Shown: piece after piece, positions 8,323 through 16,761 of the stretch
How positions within the stretch are numbered: the first letter of the stretch is position 1
Layout of the letters: every line of letters begins with the position of its first letter
Source of the DNA: Streptomyces sp. NRRL S-646
GTDB taxonomy: Bacteria; Actinomycetota; Actinomycetes; Streptomycetales; Streptomycetaceae
DNA: 64,000 nucleotides
Direction of reading: 5' to 3'
NCBI RefSeq assembly: GCF_000720765.1
Contig: NZ_JODC01000010.1
Coordinates: 62,001-126,000, forward strand
Made by a program: the position numbers and the translations under genes
The notes under the pieces: model-generated
What the model was told of the DNA's origin: nothing
Database searches by the model: none
What the model saw: the letters and a program-made list of their open reading frames with translations, nothing else

Positions 8323-9078
8323 GTGTTCGGACGTCGCAACAAGAAGGGTGCCGCCGAGGACGCGGCCGGCGAGGCCGAGCAGGTCGTCGACAGTGTCGAC
8401 ACTGAGGCGGACGACGAAGAGCGCGAGCGCGTGAGGCTCGAGCCCGAGCCGCGGCCGGACGGGCCGTGGGACGACTCGGAGGTGCGCGACCCGGCCGAGG
8501 GCCGCGTGGACCTGGGCGGGCTCTTCGTGCCCGGGGTCGACGGCATGGAGCTGCGGGTCGAGGTCGCGGGCGACGCGATCGTCGCGGCGACCGTCGTGCT
8601 GCGCGACAGCGCCATCCAGCTGCAGGCCTTCGCCGCTCCCAAGCGCGAGGGCATCTGGGGCGAGGTGCGCGAGGAGATCGGCTCGGGCATCACCCAGCAG
8701 GGTGGGATCATCGACGAGGTCGAGGGCCCGCTGGGCTGGGAGCTGCGGGCCCAGGTGCCGGTGCAGCTGCCGGACGGCACGGGCGGGTTCCAGGTCGTGC
8801 GGTTCGTCGGTGTGGACGGTCCCCGCTGGTTCCTGCGCGGTGTGATCTCGGGCCAGGGCGCGGTGCAGCCGCAGGCGGCCGGTCTGCTCGAGCAGATCTT
8901 CCGGGACACGGTCGTGGTCCGCGGCGAGGGCCCGATGGCGCCCCGGGACCCGATCGTCCTGAAGCTGCCGAACGACGCCCAGATGGTCCCCGAGGGCGTC
9001 CAGCAGGAGGAGGGCTCGCGCTTCTCCGGCGGCATGGGGCAGCTGCAGCGCGGCCCGGAGATCACCGAGGTCCGCTAG
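8323..9078 (+). CDS. DUF3710 domain protein
   Basis: The product is 251 aa from the GTG at 8323, which follows AAGGACAGTGAC. It starts with FGRRNKKGAAEDAAGEAEQ and a highly acidic linker (about 10-60), then a compact domain with RVDLGGLFVPGVDGMELR and a C-terminal LVQ-type tail. DUF3710 genes are regularly found directly after dut in actinobacteria. Biochemical function is unknown. The dut stop and this start are separated by one base, so the genes form an operon. Confidence 0.88.
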   Translation: MFGRRNKKGAAEDAAGEAEQVVDSVDTEADDEERERVRLEPEPRPDGPWDDSEVRDPAEGRVDLGGLFVPGVDGMELRVEVAGDAIVAATVVLRDSAIQLQAFAAPKREGIWGEVREEIGSGITQQGGIIDEVEGPLGWELRAQVPVQLPDGTGGFQVVRFVGVDGPRWFLRGVISGQGAVQPQAAGLLEQIFRDTVVVRGEGPMAPRDPIVLKLPNDAQMVPEGVQQEEGSRFSGGMGQLQRGPEITEVR

Positions 9079-9122
9079 TCGCTCCGCTGTGCTGAGCGGA
9101 TGGGCGGTGCCGCGGTTGGCCG

Positions 9123-9183
9123 TCGGTCGTCTGCTGGGCCGTCGTGGCTGGTCGCGCAGTTCCCCGCGCCCCTTCGGGGCGCG
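9123..9183 (+). repeat. Dispersed Streptomyces intergenic repeat, copy 1
   Basis: The stretch GCCGTCGTGGCTGGTCGCGC followed by a CCCCGCGCC...GGGGCGCG hairpin is a familiar intergenic repeat of Streptomyces genomes. A second copy lies at 48293-48378, where about 29 bp separates the two halves. Confidence 0.65.
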
Positions 9184-9191
9184 ACTGTTCG

Positions 9192-9222
9192 AGAGCCGCA
9201 CCCTTTGGGGTGCGGCTCTTTT
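9192..9222 (+). terminator. Rho-independent terminator after the dut-DUF3710 operon
   Basis: A perfect 12-bp stem (AGAGCCGCACCC / GGGTGCGGCTCT) with a TTTG loop, followed by a T-run. Confidence 0.9.
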
Positions 9223-9236
9223 GTATGCGTGAACTC

Positions 9237-9265
9237 TTGACGACGGATTGGTCTGTACCTACGGT
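9237..9265 (+). promoter_or_regulatory. Promoter of the alginate-lyase-like gene with an embedded GntR/DasR-like site
   Basis: TTGACG at 9237-9242 and TACGGT at 9260-9265 are spaced by 17 bp. The spacer holds TGGTCTGTACCT (9249-9260), which resembles the TGGTCNNGACCT/A boxes bound by DasR-type GntR regulators (three of twelve bases differ). Occupancy there would block the promoter. Confidence 0.5.
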
Positions 9266-9330
9266 CTCCGCTCAATGCGTCTGTTCATGGAGACGCTTCA
9301 CGTTCGCATACGAGAACGGATGCCCCCACC

Positions 9331-10509
9331 ATGCGCCGTACCGCACTCCTCGCGACCGCCTCCGCGCTTGTCGTGGGCATGATCGCCTGGCCTGCCGCCC
9401 GCCATGCCGACGCCGCCCCCACCGCCTTCGTGCACCCCGGAGTCACCGTCTCCAAGGCGCAGTTGGACTTCACCCGCAGCAAGGTCAATGCGGGCGCCCA
9501 GCCCTGGAAGGGCGCCTTCGACCAGATGCTGGCGAGCAAGTACGCCGACCTGAACCGCACGCCGAAGCCGCGGGCGACCGTCGAGTGCGGCTCGTACTCC
9601 AACCCCGACTACGGCTGCACGGACGAGCGCAAGGACGCGATAGCCGCGTACACCGACGCACTCGCCTGGTACATCACCCGCGACGACCGCTACGCGAAGA
9701 AGTCGATCGAGCTGATGGACGCCTGGTCCGCCGTGATCAAGGAGCACACCAACAGCAACGCGCCCCTGCAGACCGGCTGGGCGGGCTCCTCCTGGCCGAA
9801 GGCCGCCGAGATCATCAAGTACACGTACACCGGAAGCTGGGCCAACTCCGGCCGCTTCGCGACCATGCTCCGGAACGTCTACCTCCCCGAGATCATCAAC
9901 GGCTCCAACTCCAACGGCAATTGGGAGCTGTCGATGATGGAGGCCGCGGTCGGCATCTCCGTCTTCCTGGAGGACAAGGCCTCGTACGACAAGGCCATGG
10001 CGAAGTTCCGGACGCGTACGGCCGCTTATGTCTATCTCTCCTCCGACGGTGACCTGCCCAGGACCGTGCCCAGCCAGAACCTCGACACCAAGGCGAAGAT
10101 CGTGGGCTACTGGCAGGGGCAGTCCACCTTCGTCACCGGGCTCACCCAGGAGACCTGCCGCGACCTCACCCACACGGGCTACGGCATCTCCGCGATCTCG
10201 CACGTCGCCGAGACCAGCCGGATCCAGGGCCAGGACCTGTACGGCACCGACGTCGGCGAACGGCTGCGGCAGGCGCTCGGGTTCCAGGCCAAGTACGAGC
10301 TGGGTGCCGCCGTCCCGAGCTGGCTGTGCGGCGGCTCGCTGAAACTCGGGCTCGGGCCCGTCACCGAGGTCGGCTACAACGCCCTGCACAACCGCCTCGG
10401 TATCGCGATGACCAACACCCAGACGCTGACCCAGCAGCAGCGCCCGGCGGGCAGCAACAACCTCTTCGTGGCCTGGGAGACCCTCACCCACGGGGACAAC
10501 CCGAGCTGA
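9331..10509 (+). CDS. Secreted alginate-lyase-domain polysaccharide lyase
   Basis: The product is 392 aa with a Sec signal peptide (MRRT...ADA, cleavage near residue 28). The remainder matches the alpha/alpha-toroid alginate lyase domain (PL5-like, PF05426 type): repeated helical pairs including DALAWYITRDDRYAKKSIEL and the substrate-groove segment NSNGNWELSMMEAAVGISVF. It probably cleaves an acidic polysaccharide outside the cell by beta-elimination; alginate itself is not proven. It stands alone between the DUF3710 operon and an ABC ATPase gene, with its own promoter. Confidence 0.8.
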   Translation: MRRTALLATASALVVGMIAWPAARHADAAPTAFVHPGVTVSKAQLDFTRSKVNAGAQPWKGAFDQMLASKYADLNRTPKPRATVECGSYSNPDYGCTDERKDAIAAYTDALAWYITRDDRYAKKSIELMDAWSAVIKEHTNSNAPLQTGWAGSSWPKAAEIIKYTYTGSWANSGRFATMLRNVYLPEIINGSNSNGNWELSMMEAAVGISVFLEDKASYDKAMAKFRTRTAAYVYLSSDGDLPRTVPSQNLDTKAKIVGYWQGQSTFVTGLTQETCRDLTHTGYGISAISHVAETSRIQGQDLYGTDVGERLRQALGFQAKYELGAAVPSWLCGGSLKLGLGPVTEVGYNALHNRLGIAMTNTQTLTQQQRPAGSNNLFVAWETLTHGDNPS

Positions 10510-10576
10510 ACCGTTGAACCGCCGGCGCCGGGCGGTGATACTGACGCCCGGCCGACGGCTGCACGGGGGAGGGCGC

Positions 10577-11269
10577 ATGAGTCAGGTGGTCACCGGGACC
10601 ATGGTGCGGGTCGAGAACGTCCACAAGTCCTACGGCCAGGGAGCGGCCGCCGTGCACGCCCTGCGCGGTGTCTCCTTCGAGGTGCCGCGCGGCGAACTCG
10701 TGGCCCTCAAGGGGCGCTCGGGGTCGGGCAAGACGACGCTCCTCAACATCGTCGGCGGACTCGACGTACCCGACGAGGGGCGCGTGAGCGTCGACGGCCT
10801 CGACCTGTCCGAGCTCGGCGAGGACGGACTCCTGGCCCTGCGGCGGGATCGCGTCGGCTTCGTGTTCCAGTCCTTCGGGCTCATCCCGATCCTCACGGCC
10901 GCCGAGAACGTCGGCGTGCCGATGCGGCTGCGCCGGGCCGAGGTGCGGGAGCGCGAGGAGCGCGTCGAGCTGCTGCTCGCCCTCGTCGGCCTCGCCGACC
11001 ACGCGGCACAGCGGCCCGGCGAGCTGTCCGGCGGCCAGCAGCAGCGGGTCGCCATCGCCCGCGCCCTCGCCAACAGCCCCGCGCTCCTCGTCGCCGACGA
11101 GCCGACCGGCCAGCTGGACGCGGAGACCGGCCACGCCGTGATGGAGCTGCTGCGGGCCGTCGTCGACAGCGAACAGGTCACCGCCCTGGTGGCCACCCAC
11201 GACGCGACCCTGCTGGACCTCGCCGACCGGGTGCTGGAGCTGGGCGACGGGGAGATCGTCGAGCACTGA
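10577..11269 (+). CDS. ABC transporter ATP-binding protein, LolD/MacB type, no permease nearby
   Basis: The product is 230 aa. Walker A is GRSGSGKTT (about 48-56), the Q-loop is FQSFGLIP, the signature is LSGGQQQR, Walker B is LLVADEPTG, and the H-loop is ATHDATL. Sequence style is that of LolD/MacB/FtsE-like ATPases that work with FtsX-fold permeases in extrusion or mechanotransmission. No permease gene is adjacent on either side, so its partner must be elsewhere. The ATG at 10577 has GGGGGAGGG upstream. A decayed ATPase of the same type lies at 32.2-32.8 kb. Confidence 0.9.
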   Translation: MSQVVTGTMVRVENVHKSYGQGAAAVHALRGVSFEVPRGELVALKGRSGSGKTTLLNIVGGLDVPDEGRVSVDGLDLSELGEDGLLALRRDRVGFVFQSFGLIPILTAAENVGVPMRLRRAEVREREERVELLLALVGLADHAAQRPGELSGGQQQRVAIARALANSPALLVADEPTGQLDAETGHAVMELLRAVVDSEQVTALVATHDATLLDLADRVLELGDGEIVEH

Positions 11270-11391
11270 GCGCCCCGGCGTCAGAGTTCCGTCAAAGACG
11301 GCTCCGAGGCCGCTCCCGGGACCTTTTGTCGCGATTGCTGGCCGTAAGGTCGACGCTGCGTGGGCAGCAGTGACCGGAAGACAATGGGGCC

Positions 11392-13938
11392 ATGGGACGC
11401 GGCAAGCTTCGGATCTACCTCGGTGCGGCACCGGGCGTCGGCAAGACGTACGCGATGCTCTCCGAGGCGCACCGGCGGGTGGAACGGGGCACCGACTGCG
11501 TGGTGGCCTTCGTGGAGCACCACGGTCGGCCGCGCACCGAGGTGATGCTGCACGGCCTGGAGCAGGTGACCCGCAAGGAGCTGGCGTACCGGGGCACGGC
11601 CTTCACCGAGATGGACGTCGACGCCGTCCTCGCCCGCAGCCCCCAGGTGGCTCTGGTGGACGAGCTCGCCCACACCAACGTCCCCGGCTCCCGCAACGCC
11701 AAGCGCTGGCAGGACGTCGAGGAGCTGCTCACGGCCGGCATCGACGTCGTCTCGACCGTCAACATCCAGCACCTGGAGTCGCTGGGCGACGTGGTCGAGG
11801 CGATCACCGGGGTACGGCAGCGGGAGACCGTGCCGGACGAGGTGGTGCGGCGGGCGGACCAGATAGAGCTCGTCGACATGTCGCCCCAGGCGCTGCGCCG
11901 GCGCATGGCGCACGGCAACATCTACCAGCCCGACAAGGTCGACGCGGCCCTGTCGAACTACTTCCGGCCCGGCAACCTGACCGCCCTGCGGGAGCTGGCC
12001 CTGCTGTGGGTGGCGGACCGGGTCGACGAGTACCTGAAGCAATACCGCAGCGACCACCGGGTGTCGAAGATCTGGGGCTCCCGGGAGCGGATCGTGGTCG
12101 GCCTGACCGGCGGACCCGAGGGCCGGACCCTCATCCGGCGGGCCGCGCGCCTCGCCGAGAAGGGCGCGGGCGGCGAGGTGCTGGCCGTCTACATAGCCAG
12201 CAGCGACGGCCTGACGGCCGCCTCGCCGAAGGAACTGGCCGTACAGCGCACCCTCGTGGAAGACCTCGGCGGCACCTTCCACCACGTGGTCGGCGACGAC
12301 ATACCGGCGGCGCTGCTCGCCTTCGCGCGCGGGGCCAACGCCACCCAGATCGTGCTCGGCGTCTCACGGCGCAAGAGCTGGCAGTACGTCTTCGGGCCGG
12401 GCGTCGGCGCGACGGTCGCCCGCGATTCCGGGCCCGACCTCGACGTCCACCTGATCACGCACGACGAGGCGGGCAAGGGGCGCGGGCTGCCGGTGGCCCG
12501 GGGGGCGCGGCTGGGCCGGTCGCGGATCATCGGGGGCTGGCTGGTCGGCGTGCTCGGCCCCGCAGTCCTCGCCGCGCTCCTGAACACCGTCCACCTGGGG
12601 CTCGCCAACGACATGCTGCTCTTCCTGGCAGTGACGGTCGCGGCGGCGCTCCTCGGTGGCCTGCTGCCCGCGCTGGCCTCGGCCGCGGTGGGCTCGCTGC
12701 TGCTGAACTACTTCTACACACCTCCCCTGCACCGCTGGACCATCGCCGACCCGAAGAACATCGTCGCCATCGTGATCTTCGTGGGCGTCGGCATCTCGGT
12801 GGCCTCGGTGGTCGACCTCGCCGCCCGGCGCACCCACCAGGCGGCCCGGCTGCGCGCCGAGTCGGAGATCCTGTCCTTCCTCGCGGGCAACGTCCTGCGC
12901 GGCGAGACCGGCCTGGAGGAGCTCCTCGAACGGGTCCGCGAGACCTTCGGCATGGAGTCGGCGGCCCTCCTGGAACGGGCCGGCGACCACGACCCGTGGA
13001 CCTGCGCGGGCCGCGCAGGCCTCGGCCCCGCGGTGCAGCGGCCGGACGAGGCGGACGTCGACGTGCCGGCCGGGGACCACATGGCGCTGGCGCTGACCGG
13101 CCGGGTGCTGCCCGCCGAGGACCGCCGGGTGCTGGCCGCGTTCGCCGCCCAGGCGGCCGTCGTACTGGACCGCCGGCGCCTCCAGGAGGAGGCCGAACAG
13201 GCCCGGACGCTGGCCGAGGGCAACCGCATCCGGACGGCGCTGCTGGCCGCCGTGAGCCATGACCTCCGTACCCCCCTGGCCGGGATCAAGGCGGCCGTGT
13301 CGTCACTGCGCTCGGACGACGTGGCGTGGTCCGACGAGGACCAGGCGGAGCTGCTGGAGGGCATCGAGGAGGGCGCCGACCGGCTCGACCACCTGGTGGG
13401 CAACCTCCTCGACATGTCCCGTCTGCAGACCGGCACGGTCACCCCGCTGATCCGCGAGGCCGACCTCGACGAGGTCGTACCCATGGCGCTGGTCGGGGTG
13501 CCCGAGGACAGCGTCGAGCTGGACGTGCCGGAGACCCTGCCCATGGTCGACGTGGACCCGGGCCTCCTGGAGCGGTCGGTGGCCAACCTGGTCGAGAACG
13601 CCGTCAAGTACAGCCCGCCGGGCCGGGCGGTACTGGTCGCCGCCAGCGCCATCGCCGACCGGGTCGAGGTGCGCGTGGTCGACCGCGGCCCCGGCGTCCC
13701 CGACGAGGCCAAGGAGCGCATCTTCGAGCCCTTCCAGCGCTACGGCGACGCCCCGCGCGGGGCCGGCGTGGGCCTCGGCCTCGCCGTGGCGCGCGGCTTC
13801 GCCGAGGCCATGGGCGGCACCCTCACCGCCGAGGACACACCCGGCGGCGGCCTCAGCATGGTCCTCACCCTGCGCGCGGCCGGACCGCGCTCGCCCGAGC
13901 TTCTCCACCCGGCGGAACCCGAAAGGCAGGCCACATGA
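11392..13938 (+). CDS. kdpD: KdpD potassium/turgor sensor kinase
   Basis: This 848-aa protein is a full-length KdpD. Order: N-terminal KdpD domain with Walker A GAAPGVGKT (11-19) and VALVDELAHTN; a universal-stress-protein domain (about 225-350), the part that binds c-di-AMP in some Gram-positive KdpDs; four transmembrane helices (about 380-475); a GAF-like region (about 500-600); HisKA with H623 in SHDLRTPL; and a HATPase with VGLGLAVARG. kdpE overlaps its stop by 4 bp. No kdpFABC genes are in the window, so its output is elsewhere. Confidence 0.93.
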   Translation: MGRGKLRIYLGAAPGVGKTYAMLSEAHRRVERGTDCVVAFVEHHGRPRTEVMLHGLEQVTRKELAYRGTAFTEMDVDAVLARSPQVALVDELAHTNVPGSRNAKRWQDVEELLTAGIDVVSTVNIQHLESLGDVVEAITGVRQRETVPDEVVRRADQIELVDMSPQALRRRMAHGNIYQPDKVDAALSNYFRPGNLTALRELALLWVADRVDEYLKQYRSDHRVSKIWGSRERIVVGLTGGPEGRTLIRRAARLAEKGAGGEVLAVYIASSDGLTAASPKELAVQRTLVEDLGGTFHHVVGDDIPAALLAFARGANATQIVLGVSRRKSWQYVFGPGVGATVARDSGPDLDVHLITHDEAGKGRGLPVARGARLGRSRIIGGWLVGVLGPAVLAALLNTVHLGLANDMLLFLAVTVAAALLGGLLPALASAAVGSLLLNYFYTPPLHRWTIADPKNIVAIVIFVGVGISVASVVDLAARRTHQAARLRAESEILSFLAGNVLRGETGLEELLERVRETFGMESAALLERAGDHDPWTCAGRAGLGPAVQRPDEADVDVPAGDHMALALTGRVLPAEDRRVLAAFAAQAAVVLDRRRLQEEAEQARTLAEGNRIRTALLAAVSHDLRTPLAGIKAAVSSLRSDDVAWSDEDQAELLEGIEEGADRLDHLVGNLLDMSRLQTGTVTPLIREADLDEVVPMALVGVPEDSVELDVPETLPMVDVDPGLLERSVANLVENAVKYSPPGRAVLVAASAIADRVEVRVVDRGPGVPDEAKERIFEPFQRYGDAPRGAGVGLGLAVARGFAEAMGGTLTAEDTPGGGLSMVLTLRAAGPRSPELLHPAEPERQAT

Positions 13939-14621
13939 CCCGTGTGCTGGTCATCGATGACGAGCCGCAGATCGTGCGTGCCCTCGTGATCAACCTCAAG
14001 GCGCGCAAGTACGAGGTCGACGCGGCCCACGACGGCACCACCGCCCTCCAGCTCGCCGCCGCCCGCCACCCCGACGTGGTCGTCCTGGACCTGGGCCTGC
14101 CCGACATGGACGGCGTCGAAGTGATCCGCGGCCTGCGCGGCTGGACCCGCGTGCCGATCCTGGTGCTGTCCGCCCGGCACACCTCCGACGAGAAGGTCGA
14201 GGCCCTCGACGCGGGCGCCGACGACTACGTCACCAAGCCCTTCGGCATGGACGAACTGCTCGCCCGGCTGCGGGCCGCCGTCCGCCGCGCCGAGCCGGTC
14301 GGCGCCGGCGAGGACGACGTGACCACCGTGGAGACCGAGGAGTTCACCGTCGACCTGGCAGCGAAGAAGGTCAACCGGGGCGGGAAGGACGTACGGCTCA
14401 CGCCCACGGAGTGGCATCTGCTCGAGGTGCTGGTGCGCAACACGGGCCGGCTGGTGAGCCAGAAGCAGCTCCTGCAGGAAGTGTGGGGTCCGTCATACGG
14501 GACGGAGACGAACTACCTGAGGGTGTACATGGCCCAGCTGAGGCGGAAGCTGGAAGCGGACCCGTCGCATCCCAAGCACTTCATCACCGAGCCTGGGATG
14601 GGGTACCGCTTTGAGGGGTGA
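13935..14621 (+). CDS. kdpE: KdpE response regulator
   Basis: The product is 228 aa. The receiver domain has D9/D10, phospho-acceptor D52 and K101 (VTKPF). An OmpR/PhoB winged helix follows, ending in FITEPGMGYRFEG, the typical KdpE C-terminus. It is the partner of KdpD, with an ATGA overlap. The last 13 codons plus stop and flank are duplicated 88 bp downstream. Confidence 0.93.
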   Translation: MTRVLVIDDEPQIVRALVINLKARKYEVDAAHDGTTALQLAAARHPDVVVLDLGLPDMDGVEVIRGLRGWTRVPILVLSARHTSDEKVEALDAGADDYVTKPFGMDELLARLRAAVRRAEPVGAGEDDVTTVETEEFTVDLAAKKVNRGGKDVRLTPTEWHLLEVLVRNTGRLVSQKQLLQEVWGPSYGTETNYLRVYMAQLRRKLEADPSHPKHFITEPGMGYRFEG

Positions 14622-14720
14622 GCTGCGCGGCAGGCCGGGGGTCCGGGGGTTGTCCCCCGGGAGATGCAGCATCACCGAGCCTGGGATGGGGTACCGCTTT
14701 GAGGGGTGAGCTGCGCGGCA
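14582..14720 (+). repeat. 51-bp direct duplication of the kdpE 3' end
   Basis: A 51-bp segment beginning CATCACCGAGCCTGGGATGG occurs identically at 14582-14632 and 14670-14720. The first copy is the kdpE C-terminal coding end plus stop; the second is non-coding. Between them is a CCGGGGG-TTGT-CCCCCGG hairpin (14643-14660) that could act as a terminator. Confidence 0.9.
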
Positions 14721-14787
14721 AGGGCGTCGGTTCGAGCGCCGGAGCCGCGGGTACGTAGCTGTCAGTGCACCCCGGTACGCTTCAGAT

Positions 14788-15186
14788 ATGAGTGCTGTTC
14801 CTCGTTCCGAAAAGCCGGCGGGCCGGTTCCGGCGCATGCTCGACCGGCTCTCCTCGTCGCAGGAGGACCTGGAGTCCGAGGAGCTGCGGGAGGACACCGC
14901 GACAGCCGGATGTACCCGGATCGGTGACTGTCACGACCGACAGATCGTCACGGTTACTGGTACCTTGCGCACGGTCACCCTGCGGCCGCGTGCGGGCGTC
15001 CCGGCCCTGGAGGCCGAGCTGTTCGACGGTTCCGCCGCCCTGGACGTGGTGTGGCTCGGCAGGCGCTCCATCGTGGGCATAGAACCGGGGCGCAGGCTGA
15101 TCGCATCGGGCCGCGTCTCGCTCAGCCGGGGCCGCCGGGTGCTGTTCAATCCGAAATACGAACTCAGACCCCTCGGACGGGAGTAG
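14788..15186 (+). CDS. OB-fold nucleic-acid-binding protein
   Basis: The product is 132 aa. After a basic N-terminus (about 1-25) and an acidic linker it has an OB-fold of the tRNA-anticodon/RecG type: ACTR-type start, IVTVTGTLRTVTLRP, ALEAELFDGSAALDVVWLGR and GRRLIASGRVSL. It probably binds single-stranded nucleic acid; its partner is unknown. TACGCT lies about 9 bp before the ATG, so a leaderless transcript is possible. The DUF3159 gene starts 3 bp later. Confidence 0.85.
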   Translation: MSAVPRSEKPAGRFRRMLDRLSSSQEDLESEELREDTATAGCTRIGDCHDRQIVTVTGTLRTVTLRPRAGVPALEAELFDGSAALDVVWLGRRSIVGIEPGRRLIASGRVSLSRGRRVLFNPKYELRPLGRE

Positions 15187-15189
15187 CCG

Positions 15190-15939
15190 GTGACGTCGCT
15201 CGACAAGCCGACCGAAGACACTCAAGCCGACGACGCCCGGGCGGTGACCGAGGCCGCCCTGTTCGAGGCGTTCGGCGGAGTGCGGGGCATGGTCGAGACG
15301 GTGCTGCCCGGCCTCCTCTTCGTCACCATCTTCACGATCAACAAGGACCTGCACTGGTCGGCCATCGCCGCCCTCGCCGTGTCCCTGCTGCTCGTGGTGG
15401 TCCGTCTGGTCATGCGGGACACCGTCAAGCACGCGTTCAGCGGTGTCTTCGGTGTCGCCTTCGGTGTCGTCTTCGCGATGATGACGGGCAACGCCAAGGA
15501 CTTCTACCTCCCCGGCATGCTCTACACGCTGGGCCTGGCGCTGGCGTACATCGTCACGACCCTGTGCGGGGTGCCGCTGCTCGGGCTGATCCTCGGGCCG
15601 GTGTTCAAGGAGAACCTCTCCTGGCGGACGCGTAACCCGGGGCGCAAGAAGGCGTACGCGAAGGCCAGTTGGGCCTGGGGTCTGATTCTGCTCGCCAAGT
15701 GCGCGATTCTCTTCCCGCTGTACTGGTGGGCGAACACGGCGCAGTTGGGCTGGGTGCTGGTTGCGCTGAAGATTCCGCCGTTCCTGCTGGCTGTCTGGCT
15801 CACCTGGGTGTTCCTGGCGAAGGCGCCCGCGCCGATCGACGTGTTTGCGGAGATGGAGGCGGAGGAGCAGGCCGAGAAGGAGCGGGCCGCTGCCGCGGGG
15901 GCCGAGCCCAGCGGTGGGCGGCACCGGCGGGAGGCGTAG
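15190..15939 (+). CDS. DUF3159 integral membrane protein
   Basis: The product is 249 aa with six or so transmembrane helices between residues 38 and 215, and a charged Glu/Ala-rich cytoplasmic tail (about 217-249). The family signature FEAFGGVRGMVETVLPGLLF is at the N-terminus. DUF3159 is an actinobacterial family of unknown function, commonly paired with the OB-fold gene as here. The start is GTG 15190. Confidence 0.88.
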   Translation: MTSLDKPTEDTQADDARAVTEAALFEAFGGVRGMVETVLPGLLFVTIFTINKDLHWSAIAALAVSLLLVVVRLVMRDTVKHAFSGVFGVAFGVVFAMMTGNAKDFYLPGMLYTLGLALAYIVTTLCGVPLLGLILGPVFKENLSWRTRNPGRKKAYAKASWAWGLILLAKCAILFPLYWWANTAQLGWVLVALKIPPFLLAVWLTWVFLAKAPAPIDVFAEMEAEEQAEKERAAAAGAEPSGGRHRREA

Positions 15940-15999
15940 GGGCGTTTTCCGCCCCCGCCGCCCCTTCCCGTCCCGAACCTGGGGGCTGCGCCCCCAGAC

Positions 16000-16047
16000 C
16001 CCCGCTTCGGCCTGAACGGCCTCGTCCTCAAACGCCGGACGGGCTGA
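16000..16047 (+). repeat. Widespread Streptomyces intergenic repeat
   Basis: The sequence around CCTCAAACGCCGGACGGGCT is a common Streptomyces intergenic element, usually next to terminators, as it is here. It is identified from familiarity with these genomes rather than from a second copy in the window. Confidence 0.6.
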
Positions 16048-16081
16048 AAAAAGGGCGCCCCACCTTCAGGGGGGCGCCCTT
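16046..16081. terminator. Bidirectional terminator between DUF3159 and trkA
   Basis: AGGGCGCCCC (16052-16061) pairs with GGGGCGCCCT (16071-16080). A run of six A on the left side gives U6 for the minus-strand trkA transcript. Confidence 0.88.
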
Positions 16082-16083
16082 CG

Positions 16084-16761
16084 TCAGTTCGCCGTATCCT
16101 CGCGCCGCACCGAGAGCAGATCCTCCAGCTGCTCCTCTCGGGCCTGGGCGGCCACGAACAGGAGTTCGTCGCCCGGCTCCAGGGAGTCGTCGCGGGACGG
16201 GGTGAGGACCCGGGTGCCGCGGATGATGGTGACCAGGGACGTGTCCTCGGGCCATTCGACATCGCCGACCTGGGTGCCGGCCAGGGCCGACTCCTCCGGC
16301 AGCGTCAGCTCCACCAGGTTCGCGTCGCCGTGGCTGAAGCGGAGGAGGCGTACCAGGTCGCCGACCGAGACCGCTTCCTCGACCAGGGCCGACATCAGAC
16401 GGGGGGTCGAGACCGCCACGTCGACGCCCCAGGACTCGTTGAAGAGCCACTCGTTCTTGGGGTTGTTCACGCGGGCCACGACGCGCGGGACGCCGTACTC
16501 CGTCTTGGCCAGGAGCGAGACGACCAGGTTCACCTTGTCGTCGCCCGTCGCGGCGATCACGACGTTGCAGCGCTGCAGCGCCGCCTCGTCCAGCGACGTG
16601 ATCTCGCAGGCGTCGGCCAGCAGCCACTCCGCCTGCGGGACGCGCTCGACCGAGATGGCGGTCGGCGCCTTGTCGACGAGCAGGACCTCGTGGCCGTTCT
16701 CCAGCAGCTCGCCCGCGATCGAGCGGCCGACCGCGCCGGCACCGGCAATGGCGACCCTCAT
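16084..16761 (-). CDS. trkA: TrkA-type potassium channel/transporter regulator (RCK protein), second of pair
   Basis: The product is 225 aa. RCK_N Rossmann domain (1-120) opens MRVAIAGAGAVGRSIAGELL with the nucleotide-binding GxGxxG. RCK_C (about 140-220) contains GDELLFVAAQ. Such cytoplasmic subunits bind NAD(H), ATP or c-di-AMP and gate K+ uptake systems. Its start overlaps the stop of the upstream trkA paralogue by one base. The pair corresponds to ceoB/ceoC of mycobacteria. No TrkG/TrkH membrane subunit is in the window, but a KimA-like permease is divergent. Confidence 0.92.
   Translation of the reverse strand: MRVAIAGAGAVGRSIAGELLENGHEVLLVDKAPTAISVERVPQAEWLLADACEITSLDEAALQRCNVVIAATGDDKVNLVVSLLAKTEYGVPRVVARVNNPKNEWLFNESWGVDVAVSTPRLMSALVEEAVSVGDLVRLLRFSHGDANLVELTLPEESALAGTQVGDVEWPEDTSLVTIIRGTRVLTPSRDDSLEPGDELLFVAAQAREEQLEDLLSVRREDTAN

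Noticed and set aside
14700..14760. A GGTTCGAGC stretch resembling a tRNA T-arm
   Set aside because: No acceptor, D or anticodon arms can be formed around it.
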